47,225 bases of DNA from Solihabitans fulvus (GCF_008386585.1 NZ_VUOB01000076.1:95890-143114), one strand, 5' to 3'. Shown: positions 1 through 9,025, numbered from the stretch's first letter. Program-made: numbers and translations. Notes: a model not told the origin generated them from the sequence alone.

Positions 1-145
1 GGCGTTCGACTGGGAGTGGCGTCCAGGTGGTGCGTCGCAAGGCGGAGGAGCCCCTCATGGCGGAGCCATGTGGGGCGACGACAACGCCGCGAGGCGCCGC
101 CTGGGCGTCACTCCGTCGGACAGTCATCGTGTTAGGAGCTCTCAG
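1..145. other. Left-edge stretch, no gene assigned
   Basis: No complete gene is visible. All three forward frames are partly open and one of them ends in TAG at 133-135. The terminator-like hairpin that follows suggests this is the tail of an upstream transcription unit cut by the window edge. I could not identify a protein family from the fragment. Confidence 0.3.
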
Positions 146-175
146 GCCGTGGCCGGGCACCCGCCCGGCCACGGC
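146..175 (+). terminator. Hairpin terminator
   Basis: A perfect 12-bp inverted repeat (GCCGTGGCCGGG and its complement) with a 6-nt loop is followed by TTTCG. It most likely ends the unit entering from the left and insulates the glycoside hydrolase gene starting at 216. Confidence 0.65.
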
Positions 176-215
176 TTTCGCCATTTCACGGGCTCATGAC
201 GAGGATGTGATCTTC

Positions 216-2279
216 ATGGCAGTCCAACGATTTCCCCGCGCCGCGGCACTGTCGGCGGCCTTGCTCGTGGCCGCCGCGCTGCCGACGGCCAGCATCGCCG
301 CGGTGGCGGCCGACGCACCGGGTGTCACCGTCACGGTGAACACCAGGGCCGGGTTGGCCACCGTGCCGGACACCGCTCTTGGAGTCAACCACGCCGTCTG
401 GGACAGCGAGCTCGGCACCGACTCGGTGGCCGATCTGCTTGGCTCGGCAGGGGTGCGAATGATGCGCTATCCCGGCGGTTCCTACGGCGACATCTACCAC
501 TGGAAGGACAACACCGCGCCCGGCGGGTACGTCGCCCCGAACACCGACTTCGACACGTTCATGGGCGGTGTCCGGCGTGCCGGCGCCCAACCGATCATCA
601 TCGCCAACTACGGCACCGGCACGCCGCAGGAAGCCGCCGACTGGGTGCGCTACGCCAACATCACCAAGGGGTACGGCGCGAAGTACTGGGAGATCGGCAA
701 CGAGCTCTACGGCAACGGCCACTACGGTGCCAACTGGGAGGCCGACAACCACACCGACAAGAGCCCGACCGGGTACGCCACCAAGGTGGTCGAGTACGCC
801 GACGCCATGAAGGCGGTCGACCCGACGATCAAGGTCGGCGCGGTGCTCACCACTCCGGCGAACTGGCCGGACAACATCGTCGCGAACGGTGACGCCGCCT
901 CCTGGAACCAGACCGTGCTGTCGATCGCCGGCCCGCACGTCGACTTCGTCATCCTGCACTGGTATCCCGGCGGTACGACCGCGCCCGCGATGTTCGCCAC
1001 GCCGAACCAGGTCGGCGACATGATCTATCTGGCACGTCAGCAGATCGGCCGGTACGCCGGGGCGAATCCCGGCCGGATCGGCATCGCGCTGACCGAGATG
1101 AACCCGCCGTTCGGGCGCAACACCCAGCCGGGTGCGCTCTTCGCCGCCGACGCGTACTCCGCGTTGTTGGAGAACGGCGTGTTCACCGTCGACTGGTGGG
1201 ACACCCACAACGGCCCAGGGGCCCTGTCCACGGTGGCCGGCTATCCGGACTACGGCGACCTCGGCCTGTTGTCCAGTGCCGGCTGTCTGCCGGACAAGAC
1301 CTGCGAACCGGCGCTCAACACGCCGTTCGCGCCCTACTACGCCCTGAAGATGCTGAGTCTGTTCGCCCGTCCCGGCGACCAGCTCGTCCGGGCGGGCAGC
1401 AGCGACGGCCTCGTCGGCGCGCACGCCGCACGCCGACCGAACGGCGACCTTTCCGTGCTGTTGGTCAACAAGGACCCCGACAACACAAGGACCGTCACCC
1501 TCGACTACGCCGGCTACTCCCCCGCCGCGGCCACCCCCGAGGTGCAGACGTTCACCAACGGGGCGACCGCCATCGCGAAGACGGCCAGCGGCACCTCGAC
1601 CAGCCAGACGCTGCCGCCGTACTCGTTGACCACGATCGTCCTCCATCCGGCGTCCGTGCCCACCGGCCCGCCCAGCACGCCCGGCGCACCAACGGCGAGC
1701 TCGGTGACCGACCGGACCGCGACCATCACCTGGCCGGCTGCCACCGCGGGCGGCAGCCCCATCGCCAAGTACGAGATCTACCGTCAGGTCGGCGCCACCA
1801 GTGAACAGTGGGGCGAGACGCCCGGCACCTCCTTCACCGTCGGCAACCTCAACCCGGGCAGCCGGTACACCGTCAACGTCCTCGCGCGCGACACGGCAGG
1901 CGCGGTCTCCTGGGCCTCACCGCCGCTGACGATCACGACCGGCAGCCCGGCGACCAGCACGTGCCGGATCCATCTGTCCAGCGCGGGCGACTGGGGCAGC
2001 GGATTCATCGGCGGCATCGACATCACCAACACCGGAACCGCGCCACTCAACGGCTGGACCCTCGCCTTCACCTGGCCCACCGGCGCACAACAGGTCTCCA
2101 GCGGCTGGAACGCCACCTGGGTCCAGAACGGGGCGACCGTGACCGTCACCAGCACCAACGACAACCGCACGATCGCCCCGAACGCGACCGTCAACGTGGG
2201 CTTCGTCGGCAACTACGGCGGCCCCAACATCCTGCCGACCGCGTTCACCCTCAACGGAACGCTCTGCACCGCGGTGTAG
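216..2279 (+). CDS. Secreted clan GH-A glycoside hydrolase (GH51-like) with FN3 and CBM2
   Basis: The 687-aa protein starts with a signal peptide (about 1-30). A (beta/alpha)8-type catalytic region spans about 40-460, with motif RYPGGSYGDIYHW. The acid/base candidate is E163 in WEIGNELYG and the nucleophile candidate is E294 in ALTEMNPP. An FN3 domain (about 480-577) and a C-terminal CBM2 (about 585-686) follow, so the enzyme should bind cellulose outside the cell. The order resembles alpha-L-arabinofuranosidase-like and related clan GH-A enzymes; substrate specificity is inferred only, and GH39 or GH44 relatives remain possible. I chose ATG 216 because GAGG lies 11 nt upstream and the signal peptide begins there; the frame is open further upstream without signal-peptide character. 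It converges on the GH48 gene. Confidence 0.8.
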   Translation: MAVQRFPRAAALSAALLVAAALPTASIAAVAADAPGVTVTVNTRAGLATVPDTALGVNHAVWDSELGTDSVADLLGSAGVRMMRYPGGSYGDIYHWKDNTAPGGYVAPNTDFDTFMGGVRRAGAQPIIIANYGTGTPQEAADWVRYANITKGYGAKYWEIGNELYGNGHYGANWEADNHTDKSPTGYATKVVEYADAMKAVDPTIKVGAVLTTPANWPDNIVANGDAASWNQTVLSIAGPHVDFVILHWYPGGTTAPAMFATPNQVGDMIYLARQQIGRYAGANPGRIGIALTEMNPPFGRNTQPGALFAADAYSALLENGVFTVDWWDTHNGPGALSTVAGYPDYGDLGLLSSAGCLPDKTCEPALNTPFAPYYALKMLSLFARPGDQLVRAGSSDGLVGAHAARRPNGDLSVLLVNKDPDNTRTVTLDYAGYSPAAATPEVQTFTNGATAIAKTASGTSTSQTLPPYSLTTIVLHPASVPTGPPSTPGAPTASSVTDRTATITWPAATAGGSPIAKYEIYRQVGATSEQWGETPGTSFTVGNLNPGSRYTVNVLARDTAGAVSWASPPLTITTGSPATSTCRIHLSSAGDWGSGFIGGIDITNTGTAPLNGWTLAFTWPTGAQQVSSGWNATWVQNGATVTVTSTNDNRTIAPNATVNVGFVGNYGGPNILPTAFTLNGTLCTAV

Positions 2280-2306
2280 GCACGGCGGTGTGACGGCGGA
2301 CAGCCC

Positions 2307-2351
2307 AACGGCCAGGCCACCGGCGACTGGATCGCCGGTGGCCTGGCCGTT
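2307..2351. terminator. Bidirectional terminator between convergent genes
   Basis: A perfect 20-bp inverted repeat (arms 2307-2326 and 2332-2351) with a 5-nt loop lies between the convergent stop codons of the GH-A hydrolase (2279) and the GH48 gene (2365). It is symmetrical enough to serve both strands. Confidence 0.85.
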
Positions 2352-2364
2352 CCTGCTTCCCCGG

Positions 2365-5268
2365 TCAGCTACCGAACAGCTGGACGTGCAGCGAGAACGC
2401 GGTCGCGATCTCCGCCTGGGCCCAGAACCGGTGGTAGGTGAGCGTCGGCGCCGGCCCACCGTCCAGGTAGGACTGCACCTTCGGCCACTGCGGGTCGTTC
2501 TTGTAGAAGGACCGCATCGACAGGAAGGTGCTGTTGGAGTTGATCGGGTCCCCGTTGGGCATCTTCCCGGTCCACCCCGGCGGCACGTACACGCCCTCAC
2601 CGGTGGTGGCGTTGTACGTGGCGTTGAAGCGGCTGTAGTCGGTCCGGGTCTCCGGGATCGCGATGCCCAGCGAGTCCGTGTGCTGGGTCAGGGTGCTCAG
2701 CAGCGCCTCGCCCGTGGACTTCGCCGGCGCGTCGCCGGACTTGGCCGCGTAGTTCAGCAGGGTCTTGGCCAACGAGGCCGCCACCCCGACGTCCTGGCCG
2801 TAGTTGAGCACCTGGACGTGCAGGTTGGCGTTGGCCGTCGGACCGGTCGGGTTCCAGGTGTCCGGCGCTCCGGTCCACGCCAGGTCGGCCGGGATCTTGA
2901 AGCTGGCGCCGGTGGTGGTGTTCGCGATCGCCCACGGAACCCACTTGTCCAGGACCTTCTTGGCCCGCGCGTCCCCGGTCTGCTGGTAGTACGACGCGAC
3001 CCGTTCCATGTCCCAGACCTGGAAACCGAACCAGCGGTTGCTCGGCGGGTCGTGCCACACCGGGTTCGGGTCGTACGCCATGCCGTAGAACGTCGGCGAA
3101 CCCGTCGGCGGCGTGCCGTACTGGCCGTCCCAGCTGTTGGTCGCGCCACCGGCGATGCCGCCGTCGCTGGACTGGAGCCACTGGAGGAACTCCAGCTGCC
3201 GGCCAAGGCTGGTGGCCCAGTCGGAGGCACCGGTCGCGGACGCCGGCTTCAGGCCGGGGTCGTTGGCCAGTGCGTAGGCGGCCAACGGGTTCTGGTAGCC
3301 CTGATGGCTGGCTCCGTCACCGATGCGCCACGCCCAACCGGCGGACGTGTCGGTCGCCCCACCCCATGCGTAGTACCACGACAGCAGGTAGTGCATGCTG
3401 TCCTTGCCGCTGCCGGCAGGGCAGTTCGGGCTGGTGCAGTTGCCGATCTTCTTGAAGTACTTGTCGAACATGGCGTACCGCAGGTAGTCGCCCATCTTCG
3501 ACGCCTTCTTCGTCGTCGCCGCGACGTCCGCGCCCTTGCCCTGCGCGGTCGCCGCCTGCTCGGCGAGGTAGGCGACCTGCACTGCCCGCGCGTCCGCGTC
3601 GGGAGCGTCGGTGTATTTCCACTGCTTGGAGTACGACGAGTCCTTGGTGAACAGGTCGAGGTACCCGTTGGGGCCGCCGAACTTGAACGTGTCGCAGGAC
3701 GGCTGCGGGATGGTCTCCCACACCGACTCCGACGAGCCGCGCTGGTAGGTGTTGATGTAGGCGGGCGCGGTCGTGCCGTCACCGCAGTGCCCGAACCCGT
3801 AGGTGTTGTCGACGTCCAGCAGCCAGTGCATGCCGTAGACGTCCGAAGTGCCGTACGTGGACGTCAGCTCGGACGCGATCGGGTCCTGCCCGACCGCGAC
3901 GCCGCTTTGCAGCTGTGCCGGGTAGTTGTCCATCCTCGGCCCCTCGGCCGCGTACGTCGCCGGCTTGCCCGCGTTGTACTTGTCGTTCGTCGGCTGGTCG
4001 GCGTGCGCCGGGATGGCGTACTTCTCCAGCGACGCCCACGCGGCGTTGAACGGCGCCCAGTCGCCCTGGATCTGACCGTAGGCCATCTCGAGCCACAGGT
4101 AGTAGCTGAACGCCTCCGACGTGGTCTCGTGCCCCTGGTCCGGGGCCTCCACCATCAGCGTCTCCACCGAGTGATACGGCACCAGCAGATCACCGAACTT
4201 GCGGAAGTACCCGCTCGCCGGATCCTTGATCTTGTTGTACTGGGTGAGGAACGCCATCTTGTACTCGGGCGTGTTCGGGTCCACCTCGGACGCCGTGACC
4301 GTCGCCGACGTGTAACCGGTCGCGCTGGCCGTGAACGTGGCCTGTGCCAGCGCCCCGCCGTTGTTGGCCGACGAGATGGTCACCTGCTGCGCGGTGCTCC
4401 AGTTCGACGTGTCGAACGTCAACTGGGCCGGTGCCGCGGTGAGATCCGCGCTCCCAGATGTACGCGCCACGGCGACGGCGACCGAGGCCGACGGCTGGGT
4501 CGCCAGTTTGACGTCCACGGTGGTCGAACCGCCCTGTTTGACGCTCACCGTCCCCGGCGAGGCCAGGATCGTCGGCGCGCTCAGCACGGTGACGGCCACC
4601 GGAGCCGAGATCGTCGACGCTCCCTTGTCGTCGTATGCCTTCGCGCTCAGCGAGTACTGGCCAGCGCCCGCACCCGTCCAGCTGTACTGGTAGGGCGCGG
4701 AAGCGGCCGTGCCAACCAGGGTGGTACCGGCGTAGAACTCCACCTTGCTGACCGTGCCGTCGCTGTCACTGGCGTTGGCGGCCAACGGAATCGCGCTGCC
4801 GAGGGTGTAGCTTGAGTTGTTCGCCGGGCTCGTCAGGCTGACCGTGGGAGGCACGTTCGGGCCGACACACGTCGTGCCGTTGACCGCGAAGTCCGTCGGC
4901 GCCCGGTTCGCGCTGCCCTTGCTGCCGTTGAACCCGAACTGGACCGACCCGGCGGCCGGAATGTTCGCGTTCCAGTCGGCGTTGCGCACCGACACGGCCG
5001 CGCCGTTCTGCGTCGGAACACCGTTCCACAGCTGGGTGATCCGCTGGCCGTCGGGGAACGTCCACGCGAGGGTCCACCCGTTGATCGCCGCCGAGCCGAC
5101 GTTCTTGATCGTCACGTTGGCGCCGAAGCCCGTGTCCCACTGGTTGGTCAGGGCGTAGTCGACCGAGCAGGACAGCGCCGCCGGGGCGGCTGGTTGGGCG
5201 GCGGCCAGTTGGCCAACCGCTATGAGCCCCGCCGCCACGAACGCGGGCAGGACGCGTCTGAATCTCAT
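2365..5268 (-). CDS. GH48 reducing-end cellobiohydrolase with N-terminal CBM2
   Basis: The 967-aa secreted exocellulase has a signal peptide (1-30), a CBM2 (about 33-135), an Ig-like beta-sandwich domain (about 140-232), a second beta-rich domain (about 233-334) and a full GH48 catalytic domain from about 337 to the end. The HETTSEA motif at 380-386 marks the GH48 active-site region with its catalytic Glu. GH48 enzymes release cellobiose processively from cellulose reducing ends and are the main exocellulase of many actinomycete and clostridial systems. The start is set by GGAGGA about 9 nt before ATG 5268. A CebR/CelR-like box lies about 70 bp upstream. The lipoprotein and LPMO genes are upstream on the same strand. 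Confidence 0.95.
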   Translation of the reverse strand: MRFRRVLPAFVAAGLIAVGQLAAAQPAAPAALSCSVDYALTNQWDTGFGANVTIKNVGSAAINGWTLAWTFPDGQRITQLWNGVPTQNGAAVSVRNADWNANIPAAGSVQFGFNGSKGSANRAPTDFAVNGTTCVGPNVPPTVSLTSPANNSSYTLGSAIPLAANASDSDGTVSKVEFYAGTTLVGTAASAPYQYSWTGAGAGQYSLSAKAYDDKGASTISAPVAVTVLSAPTILASPGTVSVKQGGSTTVDVKLATQPSASVAVAVARTSGSADLTAAPAQLTFDTSNWSTAQQVTISSANNGGALAQATFTASATGYTSATVTASEVDPNTPEYKMAFLTQYNKIKDPASGYFRKFGDLLVPYHSVETLMVEAPDQGHETTSEAFSYYLWLEMAYGQIQGDWAPFNAAWASLEKYAIPAHADQPTNDKYNAGKPATYAAEGPRMDNYPAQLQSGVAVGQDPIASELTSTYGTSDVYGMHWLLDVDNTYGFGHCGDGTTAPAYINTYQRGSSESVWETIPQPSCDTFKFGGPNGYLDLFTKDSSYSKQWKYTDAPDADARAVQVAYLAEQAATAQGKGADVAATTKKASKMGDYLRYAMFDKYFKKIGNCTSPNCPAGSGKDSMHYLLSWYYAWGGATDTSAGWAWRIGDGASHQGYQNPLAAYALANDPGLKPASATGASDWATSLGRQLEFLQWLQSSDGGIAGGATNSWDGQYGTPPTGSPTFYGMAYDPNPVWHDPPSNRWFGFQVWDMERVASYYQQTGDARAKKVLDKWVPWAIANTTTGASFKIPADLAWTGAPDTWNPTGPTANANLHVQVLNYGQDVGVAASLAKTLLNYAAKSGDAPAKSTGEALLSTLTQHTDSLGIAIPETRTDYSRFNATYNATTGEGVYVPPGWTGKMPNGDPINSNSTFLSMRSFYKNDPQWPKVQSYLDGGPAPTLTYHRFWAQAEIATAFSLHVQLFGS

Positions 5269-5338
5269 TACCTTTTCTCCTCCTGGCGATGTGACAACGA
5301 CGCTCGAGGCGTCGGCACGCGGCCGGCCCGGTCACCCG

Positions 5339-5352
5339 TGGAAGCGCTCACG
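5339..5352. promoter_or_regulatory. CebR/CelR-like operator upstream of GH48
   Basis: TGGAAGCGCTCACG matches the actinobacterial cellulose-regulator box TGGGAGCGCTCCCA at 11 of 14 positions. It sits 71 bp upstream of the GH48 start codon, in the gap behind the lipoprotein gene. LacI-family CebR/CelR repressors bind such boxes and release them with cello-oligosaccharides. The assignment rests on motif resemblance only. Confidence 0.5.
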
Positions 5353-5404
5353 CACTCGGGTCCCGCCGACGGGCGCCCTCAGGTTCCAGTTCGTCCAGTG
5401 GGCG

Positions 5405-6337
5405 TCACCGCCCGGCTGGCACCACCACCGTGAACGCGGCGGTGTGCTGCTGACCGTCCACTTGGAACTGCGCGAACAGTCTCCAGGTGCCGCTCCCGGG
5501 GAACATCGCGTTCGCCGTCAGCAGTCCCGCGCTGTCCTTGCCGGTGGAGAAGGCACGTGTCAAAGCAAGGTCGCCGACCCGGAACGCGGTCAGGTGCGCG
5601 TACCCGTCAAGGAATCGGTCGACGTTGTCCACCTTCTTCCCGCCGCGCGCGATGCTGACCCCCACGGGCGAGGACACACCGGCCCGCGGCTGCCCGGTCC
5701 AGCCCACCGCGAACCCGTCCACTGTCGTGGTGGTCGCGGCCGAGGGCAGCGGGGCGTCCTCGGCCTGGCCTTCGACGGTGAACGGCCGCGAGAGCGTGTG
5801 GCGCAAGGGAGTGCCCTGGCTGGAGTCCGGCGCGGCGAACGTGACGAACGCCCGGTACGAGCCGGCCGACAGGGCCGGCAGCCGCGCGGCCCAGGTCCCG
5901 TCCTCCCGCATGGCCGGATCGAGCAGTCGGTAGCCGGAAAGGTCCGAACGGATGACGTAGAGGACCACGAGCCTGCTCTCGTACGGTTGGTAGCGCGTGA
6001 CCGCCTTGCCGTCGGATCCGTTGATCCGGAAGGTCACCGTGTCCGGCGCCGTCATCCCGGCGGCCAGCGAGTACCCGCCCGCAGTGGCGAACAGGCCGGT
6101 CCCGCCCGGTTCGGCGTCCGCCACCGCGGGCTCCGTCGGCGCATTGGCCATGCTCATGTCGGCCATTCCGGGCATGTCCGCCATCCCGGAAGGCATCTCG
6201 TGACCGCTGCGCGGCGTCACCGGCGTGGCGCAGGCCGCCAACCCGGTCAGGACTGTCAACACCGTCGCCACGGTCGTGGCCAGGCGGCGGCGCCGGTTCG
6301 ACGCGCCGCCGCCTGCCGTGCTCACGGACTCTGACAT
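5405..6337 (-). CDS. Met-rich lipoprotein, candidate copper handler coupled to LPMO
   Basis: The 310-aa protein starts with RRRR, a hydrophobic segment and a lipobox (TGLAAC, Cys36), so it is probably an outer-face lipoprotein. Residues 46-63 hold one His and six Met in MxxM-like spacing (HEMPSGMADMPGMADMSM), typical of extracytoplasmic Cu(I) binding. Two beta-rich repeats follow (about 85-180 and 200-305). They resemble a family of actinobacterial secreted copper-associated proteins, although the His residues I associate with those repeats are mostly replaced here. ATG 6337 lies 16 bp inside the end of the AA10 LPMO gene, so translation is probably coupled. Delivery of copper to the LPMO is inference; a scaffold or sensor role is also possible. 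Confidence 0.65.
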   Translation of the reverse strand: MSESVSTAGGGASNRRRRLATTVATVLTVLTGLAACATPVTPRSGHEMPSGMADMPGMADMSMANAPTEPAVADAEPGGTGLFATAGGYSLAAGMTAPDTVTFRINGSDGKAVTRYQPYESRLVVLYVIRSDLSGYRLLDPAMREDGTWAARLPALSAGSYRAFVTFAAPDSSQGTPLRHTLSRPFTVEGQAEDAPLPSAATTTTVDGFAVGWTGQPRAGVSSPVGVSIARGGKKVDNVDRFLDGYAHLTAFRVGDLALTRAFSTGKDSAGLLTANAMFPGSGTWRLFAQFQVDGQQHTAAFTVVVPAGR

Positions 6338-7371
6338 GTGACGCTCGGGGGCGCCGGAGTCGTCGCGGAGTTGGCGGTGAAGCCGAAGGACGCGCTGCCG
6401 CCGGGCGGCAGGGTGCGGTTCCAGTCCGTGGACTTCACCGAGGCGAGCGATCCCGCCTGGGTCAGCGTGCCGTTCCACGCGCTGTTGATGGTCTCGCCGT
6501 TGGCCAACACCCAACTGGCCGTCCAGCCGTACATGCTCGACGTGGTCGGGTTGGTCACGGTGACCTGTGCCTGGAACCCGCCGGGCCAGGTGCTGGTGGT
6601 CGAGTAGGTCGCGGTGCACGGGGTGGCGGGTGGCGGCGGTCCGCTCGTGCCGATCCCGGTGACCTCACCGTGGCCGCCGTCGAACACCACGTCGGAGCAG
6701 CCGTAGAAGGTCTCGGTGCTGTCCGACCGAGCCCAGACGGAGTAGATGATGTGATTGCCGCTCTTGGTCACCGGCAGCGTGGCGTTCCAGGAGTAGTAGC
6801 TGCTGACACTGCCCGGGTTGCCGACCGACGGCGGGTCGGTCACCGAGGAGAACGGCGCGGTCTCCATGTCCGCCCACGTCAGCGGCTTGGTCTGGTCCCA
6901 GCCGTCCTTGGTGATGTACAACCGGAACGTTCCGGGATGGGCTGCCCACTTGTTGTACCTGAACTGGAGGTCGGCGCCTGAGGTCAGGTGCGTCTTCGGC
7001 CAGTCGCCACTTGGCAGGTCGAAGCCGGCGAAGTCGTAGTAGTTGCTGTTGCCACTGCACAACTTCCCGTCCGGGATGAAGCCGACTGTGCCGCCGCTCG
7101 TGCTGCCGCTGCGGTTGCCGACGGCGAACCAGTTGTACAGCGAGTTGGGACCGCTCCGCGCGACCGCGGCCTGGCACGCGGGGTTCTGCGGAACGATCTG
7201 TCCGGTCGAGGTGATTCCGTCCTCGTAACAGAGGAAGGTACGGCTGCCCGCGATCATCATCGCGCCATGCGCCTGCGCGGGGGCGTCGGCCAGCAGAACC
7301 AGGCTCAACGCCGACGCAACCATGATCACGGCAGCGGCCCATCGGGATCTGAGTCCGCGAGTTCTCCGCAT
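6322..7371 (-). CDS. AA10 lytic polysaccharide monooxygenase with CBM2
   Basis: The 349-aa secreted copper enzyme cleaves crystalline polysaccharide, here probably cellulose, oxidatively. The signal peptide ends at Ala34, leaving His35 as the N-terminus of the mature protein. His35 with His145 (WAAHPGTF) forms the copper histidine brace. The catalytic domain runs to about 245, followed by a short Gly/Pro linker and a C-terminal CBM2 (about 252-347). GGAGG lies about 8 nt before ATG 7371; the frame is open upstream but the signal peptide fixes the start. Two CebR/CelR-like boxes lie in its promoter region, and the Met-rich lipoprotein gene overlaps its 3' end. Confidence 0.95.
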   Translation of the reverse strand: MRRTRGLRSRWAAAVIMVASALSLVLLADAPAQAHGAMMIAGSRTFLCYEDGITSTGQIVPQNPACQAAVARSGPNSLYNWFAVGNRSGSTSGGTVGFIPDGKLCSGNSNYYDFAGFDLPSGDWPKTHLTSGADLQFRYNKWAAHPGTFRLYITKDGWDQTKPLTWADMETAPFSSVTDPPSVGNPGSVSSYYSWNATLPVTKSGNHIIYSVWARSDSTETFYGCSDVVFDGGHGEVTGIGTSGPPPPATPCTATYSTTSTWPGGFQAQVTVTNPTTSSMYGWTASWVLANGETINSAWNGTLTQAGSLASVKSTDWNRTLPPGGSASFGFTANSATTPAPPSVTCQSP

Positions 7372-7394
7372 GATTGGACCTCCACTCGCTTCTC

Positions 7395-7408
7395 TGAGAG
7401 CGCTTCCA
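7395..7408. promoter_or_regulatory. CebR/CelR-like operator, LPMO-proximal
   Basis: TGAGAGCGCTTCCA matches TGGGAGCGCTCCCA at 12 of 14 positions. It is centred about 30 bp upstream of the LPMO start codon, close to where the promoter or leader should be. Confidence 0.6.
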
Positions 7409-7462
7409 GAATCGGGGTTGCATGAAGACGGTGTCAATACCGGATTAAGAATGAGAAATTCC

Positions 7463-7476
7463 TGGGAGCGTTCCCA
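7463..7476. promoter_or_regulatory. CebR/CelR-like operator, LPMO-distal
   Basis: TGGGAGCGTTCCCA matches the consensus at 13 of 14 positions and extends as a near-perfect palindrome from 7461 to 7478. It lies about 95 bp upstream of the LPMO start. With the box at 7395-7408 it forms a pair about 68 bp apart, suitable for cooperative repression. Confidence 0.7.
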
Positions 7477-7498
7477 GGAGCGGATCCAGTGACTGACA

Positions 7499-7547
7499 GA
7501 GACCTGCTTCGCCTGCCGCAACCTGGCGGCACAGCGAAGCAGGTCTC
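7499..7547. terminator. Branched hairpin terminator after esterase gene
   Basis: Arms at 7499-7512 and 7534-7547 form a 14-bp perfect stem. Its loop contains a further 6-bp hairpin (TGCCGC/GCGGCA). It lies just downstream of the minus-strand esterase gene ending at 7567 and upstream of the LPMO promoter boxes. Confidence 0.75.
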
Positions 7548-7566
7548 CGCGCCTTACGAAGGCAGG

Positions 7567-8970
7567 CTAGGCACGCTGGAGTTGGAACAGTTGGTTGGCG
7601 CTACCGGCATAGGTCGACTGGGAGATGTGGGCGCCGTCGGCGGTGGACGACCCCAGAGCACCCATGGTCAGGCCGCTCTGTTTGTTGGTGAGGCTCACCG
7701 CCCCGTTGCCCCTGTCGACCACCAGCCACTGCTGGCTCGCGGCGTTGGTGTCGGGCTGCTGGGTGATGTCAGCCCCGCTGTTGTTGTTCGCGACCTGGAG
7801 AACCAGGCCGCTGTGCCGCGCTCGGACCCGGTAGTAGCCACTGCCGGAGTCGATGAAGTCGAACTGCTGGTTCAGGCCGCCGTTGCTCCGCCACTGGATC
7901 AGCACGCTGCCAGCGGCGGTGGACGCGCCGTAGATGTCCGCGAGCTTGCCGCTCTGGGTGGACACCAGGTGGTAGTTCACGCCGACCTGCACCGGACCAC
8001 CGGGTGGCGGCGGGGTGCTGGAGTCGAACTGCGTGAAGAACTTCCAGACCTCGCCGGACGTCCAGGTCTGCCAGCCGTCGCAGGTGCACCCGTCGCGGGG
8101 ACCGGGGTCGTGACCCGCGCCGTCGAACGCGGCCCACACCACCGGATAGCCCGGCTTGCACCCCGAGTAGGCGGTGACGACGTGCGTCAGGCTGCCGTAC
8201 GCGGGCTCCGGCGGGTTCTGCGGCGTGCAGCCGTTGTTCCGGACGAACTGGTCACGCAGCGCCCGTCCTCCGGAGATGGACAGCACGTTGTCCCTGAGGC
8301 CGTGCAGCCCCATGTACGCGACGGGCTGGGTACCGCCGCTGCACCCGCTGAGATTCGCGCCGGAGTAGACCGCGACCGCGCGGAAGACCGTCGGCCGCGC
8401 GCAGGCGAGCGCGTAGCTCATCGCCGCACCGTAGCTGAAGCCGCCAGCGAAGACCTGCGACGCGTCGACGCACAGGTCCCCTTCCAACTGCCTGAGCAGG
8501 TCGTCGATGAAGGTCACGTCCTGGCCGCCGGGGTTGCCCCAGCCGTTGCCGTTGCCCTGGGGTGCAACGAAGATCGTGCCGTTGTTGGCGTTGTCGGCCA
8601 GTCGCCTGAGCCCGTAGTAGGACCAGTTGTAGCCGTCGGTGCCACCCGAGTCGACGTCGTTCGCGGTGCCGCCAAGCCAGTGCAGCCCGACGATCAACCG
8701 GTACGGGTGGTTGTTGTCGTAGTTGTTGGGGATCCTCAGGATATAGCTGCGGTTCTGGCCGCTGCTCTGGATGGTGTGCGACCCGCTCGTCAGTGTTGGG
8801 GCCCTCCCACATCCGGCGGTCCCCGCAGCGGCCTTCACGCCGCTGGCCTGCGCGGTACTGGCCTGCGTAGCGCTGGCCCGCGCGGTGGTGGCCTGCGCGG
8901 TGCCGGCCGCGGTCAGGACGAGGAGCGCCCCGACCGCGAAAGCACCGAGCAGAGATCTGTACCTCGACAT
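7567..8970 (-). CDS. Secreted CE1-type esterase with ricin-type lectin module, likely feruloyl esterase
   Basis: The 467-aa protein has a signal peptide (1-27), an Ala/Ser/Thr-rich stretch and an alpha/beta hydrolase domain (about 50-320) of the PHB-depolymerase/feruloyl-esterase type, with nucleophile Ser179 in GFSYG. A C-terminal beta-trefoil (about 330-467) with QXW-type repeats should bind xylan or other sugars. Such enzymes remove feruloyl or acetyl groups from xylan. Which ester is cut cannot be read from sequence. AGGGAG lies 7 nt before ATG 8970. It is the last gene of a minus-strand group running GH10, esterase, esterase. Its lectin module is strikingly similar to that of the GH10 gene. 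Confidence 0.85.
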   Translation of the reverse strand: MSRYRSLLGAFAVGALLVLTAAGTAQATTARASATQASTAQASGVKAAAGTAGCGRAPTLTSGSHTIQSSGQNRSYILRIPNNYDNNHPYRLIVGLHWLGGTANDVDSGGTDGYNWSYYGLRRLADNANNGTIFVAPQGNGNGWGNPGGQDVTFIDDLLRQLEGDLCVDASQVFAGGFSYGAAMSYALACARPTVFRAVAVYSGANLSGCSGGTQPVAYMGLHGLRDNVLSISGGRALRDQFVRNNGCTPQNPPEPAYGSLTHVVTAYSGCKPGYPVVWAAFDGAGHDPGPRDGCTCDGWQTWTSGEVWKFFTQFDSSTPPPPGGPVQVGVNYHLVSTQSGKLADIYGASTAAGSVLIQWRSNGGLNQQFDFIDSGSGYYRVRARHSGLVLQVANNNSGADITQQPDTNAASQQWLVVDRGNGAVSLTNKQSGLTMGALGSSTADGAHISQSTYAGSANQLFQLQRA

Positions 8971-9025
8971 CAGGCGACTCCCTCTGGTGTTCGGATGTTC
9001 CCTGTTCTCCAGGACCGGGCTGCGA

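Noticed and set aside
132..145. TAGGAGCTCTCAGG as a CebR-like box before the GH-A hydrolase gene
   Set aside because: Only 9 of 14 positions match and the central CG is lost; it also abuts the upstream terminator.
2290..4815. An 841-codon open frame on the plus strand opposite the GH48 gene
   Set aside because: It is an antisense shadow: Arg/Val/Gly-rich translation without domains, while the minus strand encodes a complete GH48 enzyme.
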